From an uncultured Actinomycetes bacterium (GTDB taxonomy: Bacteria; Actinomycetota; Actinomycetes; Nanopelagicales; Nanopelagicaceae), in NCBI GenBank assembly GCA_903842675.1, contig CAIMMQ010000038.1, positions 1 to 39,994 on the forward strand: a stretch of DNA of 39,994 bases, in the 5' to 3' direction. How positions within the stretch are numbered: position 1 is the first letter of the stretch; the number at the start of each line of letters is the position of its first letter. The notes beneath the pieces were generated by a model, which worked only from the letters and a program-made list of their open reading frames with translations, ran no database searches and was not told where the DNA came from. Shown one piece after another: positions 29,465 through 36,887 of this stretch. Made by a program: the position numbers and the translations under genes.

Positions 29465-31708
29465 TTATGCGATCGCGGTGGATGCGCGACGGTTGCGCAC
29501 AAGTGCACCAACAATCACAAGCGTTGCAAGGAGTGCAACGGATTTAGATAGCAAGTGATGGCCATTTAATGAGAAGCCAACAATTGCTGGCGTGATCAGC
29601 AAACCAACCAAGTTCATAACCTTAATTAGTGGGTTGATCGCCGGACCAGCAGTATCTTTAAATGGATCTCCTACAGTGTCACCAACAATTGTTGCGTGAT
29701 GTGCATCAGATCCCTTACCGCCGTGGTGTCCATCTTCAACCATCTTCTTAGCGTTATCCCAAGCACCGCCTGAGTTAGCAAGAAATACCGCCATTAAGGT
29801 TCCGGTACCGATTGCGCCGGCAAGGTATGCACCAAGTGCACCAACACCTAAACCGAATCCAACTGCGATTGGTGCCATTACAGCAAGCAATCCTGGTGTT
29901 GCGAGTTCACGCAATGAATCACGAGTACAAATATCAACTACGCGACCGTATTCTGGTTTTTCAGTACCCTTCATAATTCCTGGGTGCAGTCTGAATTGTT
30001 CACGAACTTCATTTACAACGGCACCTGCTGCGCGAGACACCGCGTTGATTGCAAGTCCAGAGAACATGAATACAACCGCTGCTCCAATAATCAAACCAAC
30101 CAAGTTCCGAGGGTTTGCAACATCGACAACCGCTTGATCGGAAAGTGTTTTACCTGCATCTAGTACAGCAAGTTTGATTGCATCAGTGAATGCACCAAAG
30201 AGAGCTGTTGCTGCAAGAACTGCGGTAGCAATTGCAATACCTTTTGTGATTGCCTTTGTTGTATTACCAACTGCATCAAGTGAAGTAAGAATCTTCGCGC
30301 CTTCGCCTTTAACATCGCCAGACATTTCAGCGATACCTTGTGCGTTATCTGAAATCGGTCCGAAGGTATCCATCGCAACAATTACGCCTACAGTTGTAAG
30401 GAGACCAGTACCTGCGAGCGCTACTGCGAATAGCGAAAGAACAATTGAGCCGCCTCCCAGTAAGAAGGCGCCAAATACTGCTGCTGCGATAAGAAGTGCT
30501 GAGTAAACAGCTGATTCAAAACCAACAGAAATACCAGCCAAAATTACGGTTGCGGCACCAGTCTTTGATGAACCTGCAACATCGTTAACTGGGCGCTTAC
30601 CAACTTCGGTGAAGAAACCAGTAAGTAATTGAATTGCAGCTGCAAGAACGATTCCAATAAGTACCGAACCGATTGCGAATAAGCGTGGATTAACACCAGC
30701 GTTTGCCGCTTCAGTAGTCAAGCCTGACATCTGCTTAAGTGTTGAAGGTAAGTATGTGTAAGTTGCAAAGGCAACAAGTACTGCTGAGATAACCGCAGAC
30801 ATAAAGAATGAGCGGTTAATTGCCTGCATTGCCGACTTATCTGTTGAACGAAGTCGGGTAATAAAGATTCCGATGATTGCGGTAAGAATTCCAATTGCAG
30901 GAACAATCAATGGATAAATCAAGCCAGCGTCACCAAATCCAGCTTTACCAAGAATTAGTGCGGCAACAAGAGTTACTGCATATGATTCAAAGAGATCTGC
31001 TGCCATACCGGCGCAGTCACCAACGTTATCGCCGACGTTATCTGCAATGGTTGCCGGGTTACGTGGGTCATCTTCTGGAATACCTTGTTCAACTTTTCCA
31101 ACTAAGTCAGCGCCAACATCTGCTGCCTTTGTGAAAATACCGCCACCTACGCGCATGAACATCGCGAGCATTGCAGCGCCAAAACCAAAACCTTCAAGAA
31201 CTGAAGGGGCGTTCTCATGGTAAATCGCAACAACAAGTGATGCACCAAGAAGTCCTAGTCCAACAGTTGTCATACCAACAACGCCACCAGTTCTGAAAGC
31301 AATCTTCACGGCGTTTTCAGCCGACTTTTGGCGAGCTGCTTCAGCGACGCGAACGTTTGCACGCACTGCAAGCCACATTCCGTTGTAACCAACACCTGCG
31401 GAAAACGCGGCGCCAATTAGAAAGAATATTGAACGACCAATACGTATATCTGCGTGTCCTGGAAGTGCGAACAATAAGAAGAAAACAATCGCTACAAAGT
31501 AGGAGAGGGTTTTGAACTGTCTATTTAAATATGCTGCGGCGCCTTCTTGAACGGCGGCGGCAATCTCTTGCATCTTGGCTGTGCCTTCGCTGGCTGCCAA
31601 TACTTGGGCGCGAAGGGCATAGGCAATAGCCAGGGCCACTAGCGATATGCCAAGAACGATATATACGTAGGTCAGGTTGGAACCAGTTACATGGACCAGA
31701 TTTGCCAC
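29465..31708 (-). CDS. hppA: Membrane-bound H+-translocating pyrophosphatase (K+-independent type)
   Basis: DVGADLVGKVEQGIPEDDPRNPATIADNVGDNVGDCAGMAADLFE; GNTTKAIT motif; GTG start with SD aggag. Confidence 0.96.
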   Translation of the reverse strand: MANLVHVTGSNLTYVYIVLGISLVALAIAYALRAQVLAASEGTAKMQEIAAAVQEGAAAYLNRQFKTLSYFVAIVFFLLFALPGHADIRIGRSIFFLIGAAFSAGVGYNGMWLAVRANVRVAEAARQKSAENAVKIAFRTGGVVGMTTVGLGLLGASLVVAIYHENAPSVLEGFGFGAAMLAMFMRVGGGIFTKAADVGADLVGKVEQGIPEDDPRNPATIADNVGDNVGDCAGMAADLFESYAVTLVAALILGKAGFGDAGLIYPLIVPAIGILTAIIGIFITRLRSTDKSAMQAINRSFFMSAVISAVLVAFATYTYLPSTLKQMSGLTTEAANAGVNPRLFAIGSVLIGIVLAAAIQLLTGFFTEVGKRPVNDVAGSSKTGAATVILAGISVGFESAVYSALLIAAAVFGAFLLGGGSIVLSLFAVALAGTGLLTTVGVIVAMDTFGPISDNAQGIAEMSGDVKGEGAKILTSLDAVGNTTKAITKGIAIATAVLAATALFGAFTDAIKLAVLDAGKTLSDQAVVDVANPRNLVGLIIGAAVVFMFSGLAINAVSRAAGAVVNEVREQFRLHPGIMKGTEKPEYGRVVDICTRDSLRELATPGLLAVMAPIAVGFGLGVGALGAYLAGAIGTGTLMAVFLANSGGAWDNAKKMVEDGHHGGKGSDAHHATIVGDTVGDPFKDTAGPAINPLIKVMNLVGLLITPAIVGFSLNGHHLLSKSVALLATLVIVGALVRNRRASTAIA

Positions 31709-31857
31709 AAGGATCTCCTATTTGGTGTGCGTCGGTGAACACTCTTTTATTGAGCTGTCGGTTGTACTGAACTCAGAGCCAGTAAGCCCCGATAGAGGTG
31801 AAAGGTTACACATAGAACCGTGGGGAGAAGCAAATAAATAGGTATATTCGTCTCCCT

Positions 31858-32496
31858 ATGAGCTTCATAAATATCACGAGCGCACTCAGCAGCACCTACG
31901 CCCTGGCGATCGCCTTCGGGATCCTCTTTATTGAGACCAGCCTGCCGCTGATCATCGGTCTACCTGGGGACACCCTCCTCATAAGTGGTGGGCTCTTCGC
32001 AGCCGGCATTGGTGTGCCTGCAGGCGCGCATCACTTCTCAATTGTCGAATTAGCTATTGGAGCGCCGATCGCGGCAATTATTGGATCCCAACTTGGCCAC
32101 TTCCTTGGCTGGCATTTCGGTGTTCGTATTTTCAATCGCCCGAATTCAAAACTCTTTTCGCCGGATAAATTGAATTCTGCTGAAAAGTGGGTTGGTAAGT
32201 ACGGTCACGGAAAAGCGATTGTTCTTGGACGTTTTGTGCCGGTCGTTCGCGGGCTGGTAAATCCAATTTCCGGAATGATCCGTATTCCATTTAAGACTTT
32301 CGCTTTTTGGAATGTTGTTGGTGCATTGATTTGGACCCAAGTCTTAATCTGGGGTGGCTACGCAGTTGGAAAACAATTCGCAGATGTAATTAGTAAATAC
32401 TTAACTTACATAATTTTGGGTATTGCTGTTATAACTATTTTGCCACTCGCTCTTGAAGTATTTAAAGAGTGGCGTACTCGCAAACATTTAAGTTAA
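31858..32496 (+). CDS. DedA family membrane protein
   Basis: FIETSLPLIIGLPGDTLLISGGLFA, GRFVPVVRGLVNPISGMIRIPFKTFAFWNVVGALIW. Confidence 0.9.
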   Translation: MSFINITSALSSTYALAIAFGILFIETSLPLIIGLPGDTLLISGGLFAAGIGVPAGAHHFSIVELAIGAPIAAIIGSQLGHFLGWHFGVRIFNRPNSKLFSPDKLNSAEKWVGKYGHGKAIVLGRFVPVVRGLVNPISGMIRIPFKTFAFWNVVGALIWTQVLIWGGYAVGKQFADVISKYLTYIILGIAVITILPLALEVFKEWRTRKHLS

Positions 32497-32498
32497 AA

Positions 32499-32513
32499 AG
32501 GTTTTATAAACCT
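32499..32513. terminator. Possible weak bidirectional terminator AGGTTT-TAT-AAACCT
   Basis: 15-bp inverted repeat between convergent dedA and pyrE; includes the pyrE stop; A/T runs on both sides. Confidence 0.3.
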
Positions 32514-33037
32514 AAATCTGCAAGTTGGTAGGCCGCTAAGTATTCCAAACCATTTTCTTTTATTAGAGGTGCGGCGCCGCGTTCAACAATTACAGCAACT
32601 CCTACAACTATTGCGCCGGCCTCTTTAAGTGCTTCAACTGCCGTCATAACTGAACCGCCAGTTGTTGAAGTATCTTCAACTGCCAAGACACGGCGACCCT
32701 TAACATCTGGCCCTTCAATTCTGCGTTGTAGACCATGAGCTTTTTCAGCTTTACGAACAACGAATGAATCCAAAACTCGACCGCGTTGCGCAGCAACATG
32801 CATCATCGCTGTTGCAACTGGATCGGCGCCAAGAGTTAAACCACCAACCGCTTCGAAATCCAAATCTTTAGTTAGATCTAACATGACTTCGCCAACTAGT
32901 GGCGCTGCAACGGCATCAAGAGTTACTCGGCGAAGATCAACATAATAATCGGCTTCTTTACCGGAAGATAAAATAACTTTTCCGTGCACAACTGCTTTTT
33001 TTAAGATCTGATCTTTTAATAGTTCGTGTGAGTTCAT
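32504..33037 (-). CDS. pyrE: Orotate phosphoribosyltransferase
   Basis: GKVILSSGKEADYYVDLRRVTLD, GGLTLGADPVATAM, VLAVEDTSTTGGSVMTAVEAL. Confidence 0.92.
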   Translation of the reverse strand: MNSHELLKDQILKKAVVHGKVILSSGKEADYYVDLRRVTLDAVAAPLVGEVMLDLTKDLDFEAVGGLTLGADPVATAMMHVAAQRGRVLDSFVVRKAEKAHGLQRRIEGPDVKGRRVLAVEDTSTTGGSVMTAVEALKEAGAIVVGVAVIVERGAAPLIKENGLEYLAAYQLADLGL

Positions 33038-33046
33038 CTGCGAACT

Positions 33047-33424
33047 TTAGCGTTCTTCTTTATAGACAACGATCGTTTGCCGATCCTTCAGAACCAGTGA
33101 TTTAGGCGGGTTTGCCTCAATTAGGGCATCTACCTCGGTTCGTAATTTCGCTACTTCCACAGCCATAGATGCGATGGCTGATTCCAATTCCATGATCTTC
33201 TTAATTCCAGCGAGATTTATTCCTTCGCCAACCAACCTTTGGATGTTTCTTAAGGAAGCGATGTCGAGCAGTGAATAGCGACGTCCGCGACCTGAAGCGC
33301 GACCTGGCGAGACAAGGCCCATTCGGTCATATTGTCTAAGGGTTTGCGGATGCATGCCAGAGAGTTGCGATGCAATAGAAATTACATAAACTGCTTCATC
33401 ATCAGTATGTTCTTGATTGCTCAT
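33047..33424 (-). CDS. hspR: HspR-type MerR family heat-shock repressor
   Basis: VYVISIASQLSGMHPQTLRQYDRMGLVSPGRASGRGRRYSLLDIASLRNIQRL; 3' end of dnaK operon. Confidence 0.93.
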   Translation of the reverse strand: MSNQEHTDDEAVYVISIASQLSGMHPQTLRQYDRMGLVSPGRASGRGRRYSLLDIASLRNIQRLVGEGINLAGIKKIMELESAIASMAVEVAKLRTEVDALIEANPPKSLVLKDRQTIVVYKEER

Positions 33425-34344
33425 TAGGCACGGGCTTTCTGAGCAAGATCGCTCCTAGGATTAAAATCTTTTGTCTCCTCGGCAAAAGTTTCTAGCGCGG
33501 CTTTCGCTTTACCGTCAACACGTTGTGGAATTACTACATCAACGGTTATTAATAGATCGCCAGTTCCTTTCGGACTTGCAATGCCGCGGCCTTTAACTCG
33601 AAGTATCCGGCCGTTAGGTGTTCCTGGTGCAATTCGAACAGTTACTTCATCGCCATCTAGTGTTGGAACTTTAATATCCGCACCAAGTGTGGCTTCAGTA
33701 AAAGTTACAGGCAAGGCCATGTTGAGATGTAAATCTTTCCGAGTGAATACTGGATGTTTTACTACATGCACGGTTATGTATAAATCCCCTGGTCCGCCTT
33801 GACCTGGCGCACCACGTCCTTTTAATTTAATCCGAGCACCATCATTAATCCCTGCTGGCACTCTCGTTGAAACGGTGCTTGGCGAAGAACTGCTTGGTGC
33901 TAGTTTTAAATTAAGTTCAGTTCCAAAAACTGAATCTCTAAATGAAATTGTGGTTTCAGAACTTAGATCCGCACCTTTACGTGGTCCGCGTGCGCCACCA
34001 AAGAGCGTGCTAAAAATATCTTGTGGTGTGCCACCGCCGCCAAACATGTCAGAGAAATCCGCGCCTTGGAATCCACCTTGGAATCCGCCATTGGGAACTC
34101 GGCCTGATTTAAAGGCTTCGCGCATCTCGTCATACTCAGCGCGCTTCTTAGTATCCGAAAGGACTTCGTATGCTTCAGAAACTTCCTTAAAGCGATCTTC
34201 TAGCTTCTTATCCCCTTTATTTTTATCGGGGTGCAGCTCTCTAGCCAGTTTGCGATACTGCTTTTTTACGGCAGCCTCGTTATCTGTCTTTTTGACGCCA
34301 AGGATTGAATACAAATCCTTCTCGTATAAATCCTTGGCTGCCAT
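33424..34344 (-). CDS. dnaJ: DnaJ-family co-chaperone without zinc-finger domain
   Basis: J-domain with HPDKNKG, G/F-rich region, C-terminal substrate-binding domains; no CxxCxGxG repeats. Confidence 0.93.
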   Translation of the reverse strand: MAAKDLYEKDLYSILGVKKTDNEAAVKKQYRKLARELHPDKNKGDKKLEDRFKEVSEAYEVLSDTKKRAEYDEMREAFKSGRVPNGGFQGGFQGADFSDMFGGGGTPQDIFSTLFGGARGPRKGADLSSETTISFRDSVFGTELNLKLAPSSSSPSTVSTRVPAGINDGARIKLKGRGAPGQGGPGDLYITVHVVKHPVFTRKDLHLNMALPVTFTEATLGADIKVPTLDGDEVTVRIAPGTPNGRILRVKGRGIASPKGTGDLLITVDVVIPQRVDGKAKAALETFAEETKDFNPRSDLAQKARA

Positions 34345-34346
34345 CG

Positions 34347-34850
34347 TTAATTAGCGGATTCTTCTGGGTCGGTAACAGCAACGCGCGCAGGGCGAATTAC
34401 TCGTTCCTTGAATTTATAACCTGGTTGAAGAATTTGAGTTGCGGTTGTCTCTTTCACATCAGGAGATGTTGTGTGAATTAGCGCCTCGTGAATCATTGGA
34501 TCAAAGGGCACATTAACATCTGCAAACTTAGTTAAACCTAATTTGGTTGTGACCGCTTCAAGTTGGTCTGCAACTGATTTGAAACCACCAGTGAGTTCGC
34601 CATGAGCTTCTGCCCGGGCAATGTCATCTAGAACTGGTAAAAGTTCAGCAATAACTAGTGAGGTTGAAATTTCGTGTGCAGTTAATCGATCACGATCAAC
34701 GCGCTTGCGATAATTTGCATACTCGGCTTGTAGGCGCTGCAGATCAGAAGTTAACGTTGCGATCTCATCGACCGGAACATCAGCTAACGCTTCATCTACT
34801 GCAGCAGAGAGCTCCTCTTCAGAGCTCTCTGGTACGGAGTTATCGGTCAT
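34347..34850 (-). CDS. grpE: Nucleotide exchange factor GrpE
   Basis: RLQAEYANYRKRVDRDR, VIAELLPVLDDIARAEAHGE, VTKLGLTKFADVNVPFDPMIHEALI. Confidence 0.94.
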   Translation of the reverse strand: MTDNSVPESSEEELSAAVDEALADVPVDEIATLTSDLQRLQAEYANYRKRVDRDRLTAHEISTSLVIAELLPVLDDIARAEAHGELTGGFKSVADQLEAVTTKLGLTKFADVNVPFDPMIHEALIHTTSPDVKETTATQILQPGYKFKERVIRPARVAVTDPEESAN

Positions 34851-36670
34851 TAGTTCTCTTCAACGATCTCGGCATCTTGAACTCCGTCATCAGCCTTTGG
34901 TGTTTCGGCTTGTGCGGCGTTAGCTGCGTAGAGTGCGGCACCAAGTTGTTGACTTAGTTCACTAACTTTTTCAGTTGCACTCTTGATTGCTGGGAGATCA
35001 TTACCTTCAAGAGACTTCTTCAAATCTGCGATTGCAGTTTCGACTTCTTCTCTCTTAGTAGCATTTTCGCCTTCAGTGAATTTTTCTGCGTTGTCCTTTA
35101 AGAACTTCTCAGTTTGATAGACAAGTGAATCGCCGGTGTTGCGAACTTCTGCTTCATCACGACGCGCCTTATCTTCGTCAGCATGTGCTTCGGCATCCTT
35201 CATCATGCGATCAATCTCTTCTTTGGAAAGAGCCGAACCACCTGTGATTGTCATTGACTGTTCTTTGCCGGTACCTAGATCTTTTGCAGCAACATGAACA
35301 ATTCCGTTGGCATCAATATCAAAAGTAACTTCGATTTGTGGAACCCCGCGTGGTGCTGGCGCAATCCCGGTTAATTCGAACATGCCTAGGCGCTTGTTAT
35401 AAGCAGCCATTTCACGCTCACCTTGGAAGGCTTGGATCTGCACGGCTGGCTGATTGTCATCAGCAGTTGTGAAGATTTCAGAACGCTTGGTTGGGATAGT
35501 TGTGTTGCGTTCGATCAACTTGGTCATAACGCCACCCTTGGTTTCAATACCAAGAGATAGTGGTGTTACATCTAGAAGTAGAACGTCTTTAACTTCACCC
35601 TTTAGAACACCAGCTTGTAGTGCAGCACCTACAGCTACAACTTCATCTGGATTTACGCCCTTATTAGGTTCTTTTCCACCAGTTAAATCGCGAACTAAAT
35701 CTACGACTGCTGGCATACGTGTTGAACCACCAACGAGAACTACGTGATCGATATCTGCAATTGGAATTCCGGCATCCTTCAGTACGGATTGGAAAGGCTT
35801 CTTGCAGCGTTCGAGAAGGTCGGCAGTCATTCCTTGGAATTGTGCGCGAGTAATAGTTTCGTCCAAGAACAATGGATTCTTTTCGGAATCTACTGTTATG
35901 TATGGCAGATTGATTGAAGTTTGTTGTGATGATGAGAGTTCGATCTTTGCTTTTTCAGCAGCTTCACGAACGCGTTGCATCGCCATCTTATCTTTTGTTA
36001 AATCCATTCCGGTTTTTGCGGCAAAAGTTTTAACTAGGAAATCAACAAGTGCTTGATCCCAGTCATCGCCACCAAGAACGTTATCGCCATTTGTGGCTTT
36101 AACTTCTACAACGCCATCTCCGATTTCAAGAAGTGAAACGTCGAACGTTCCACCACCAAGGTCGAATACTAAAATTGTTTGTTCTTTATCTCCCTTATCC
36201 AAACCGTATGCAAGTGCTGCTGCAGTTGGCTCGTTAACAATACGCAACACGTTGAGACCGGCAATTTCGCCCGCTTCTTTTGTTGCTTGACGTTGTGCAT
36301 CATTGAAATATGCCGGCACTGTGATTACTGCATCAGTTACGGTGTCACCCAAGAATGCTTCAGCATCGCGCTTTAGCTTCATCAAAATGCGCGCGCTGAT
36401 TTCTTGTGGTGTGTATGCCTTGCCATCGATATTTGTTGTCCATGAAGTTCCCATGTGACGCTTAACAGAACGGATCGTGCGATCAACGTTCGTTACTGAC
36501 TGGCGCTTTGCGACTTCGCCTACGAGTACCTCGCCGTTCTTGGCGAAGGCCACGATTGACGGGGTCGTCCGGGCTCCCTCAGCATTTGCGATGACCGAAG
36601 GCTCGCCGCCTTCAAGTACTGATACGCAACTGTTTGTGGTTCCTAGGTCAATTCCTACTGCTCTAGCCAT
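34850..36670 (-). CDS. dnaK: Chaperone DnaK (Hsp70)
   Basis: [41 protein letters not shown] and the full Hsp70 sequence. Confidence 0.98.
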   Translation of the reverse strand: MARAVGIDLGTTNSCVSVLEGGEPSVIANAEGARTTPSIVAFAKNGEVLVGEVAKRQSVTNVDRTIRSVKRHMGTSWTTNIDGKAYTPQEISARILMKLKRDAEAFLGDTVTDAVITVPAYFNDAQRQATKEAGEIAGLNVLRIVNEPTAAALAYGLDKGDKEQTILVFDLGGGTFDVSLLEIGDGVVEVKATNGDNVLGGDDWDQALVDFLVKTFAAKTGMDLTKDKMAMQRVREAAEKAKIELSSSQQTSINLPYITVDSEKNPLFLDETITRAQFQGMTADLLERCKKPFQSVLKDAGIPIADIDHVVLVGGSTRMPAVVDLVRDLTGGKEPNKGVNPDEVVAVGAALQAGVLKGEVKDVLLLDVTPLSLGIETKGGVMTKLIERNTTIPTKRSEIFTTADDNQPAVQIQAFQGEREMAAYNKRLGMFELTGIAPAPRGVPQIEVTFDIDANGIVHVAAKDLGTGKEQSMTITGGSALSKEEIDRMMKDAEAHADEDKARRDEAEVRNTGDSLVYQTEKFLKDNAEKFTEGENATKREEVETAIADLKKSLEGNDLPAIKSATEKVSELSQQLGAALYAANAAQAETPKADDGVQDAEIVEEN

Positions 36671-36672
36671 TT

Positions 36673-36702
36673 TTACTGCTCCTTTTTTCTTGAATCAGCC
36701 AT
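36673..36702 (-). CDS. Putative 9-codon leader ORF upstream of dnaK (MADSRKKEQ)
   Basis: ATG GCT GAT TCA AGA AAA AAG GAG CAG TAA, preceded by AAGGGG at 6 nt; contains the dnaK SD; stop 2 nt before the dnaK ATG. Confidence 0.4.
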   Translation of the reverse strand: MADSRKKEQ

Positions 36703-36710
36703 TTTGTACC

Positions 36711-36730
36711 CCTTAACTAATGAATTAAGG
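36711..36730 (-). promoter_or_regulatory. 5'UTR hairpin CCTTAA-N8-TTAAGG overlapping leader-ORF SD
   Basis: Perfect 6-bp inverted repeat; the mRNA-strand 3' arm supplies AAGG of the AAGGGG SD. Confidence 0.5.
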
Positions 36731-36745
36731 CTCGGCTATGACTGA

Positions 36746-36774
36746 ATTCTCTACCTTGAGCCGCCTTCTGTCAA
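36746..36774 (-). promoter_or_regulatory. dnaK promoter: -35 TTGACA, 17-bp spacer, -10 GAGAAT
   Basis: TTGACA (36774-36769) and GAGAAT (36751-36746) on the minus strand. Confidence 0.6.
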
Positions 36775-36798
36775 AAGATTGAGTCGAAGTGGCTCAAG
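36755..36798. promoter_or_regulatory. Tandem HAIR-like (HspR) sites
   Basis: ATTGAGT-N7-GCTCAAG (36778-36798; 12/14 to CTTGAGT-N7-ACTCAAG) and weaker CTTGAGC-N7-TGTCAAA (36755-36775; 10/14). Confidence 0.7.
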
Positions 36799-36887
36799 TC
36801 GAGTTAACTAGGTAACCCAGAAGCTCATGGATCTATTCCCGTACGCAATTCCCACGCATAGCGCCGTACGGTCGTAACCTTGGCGGT

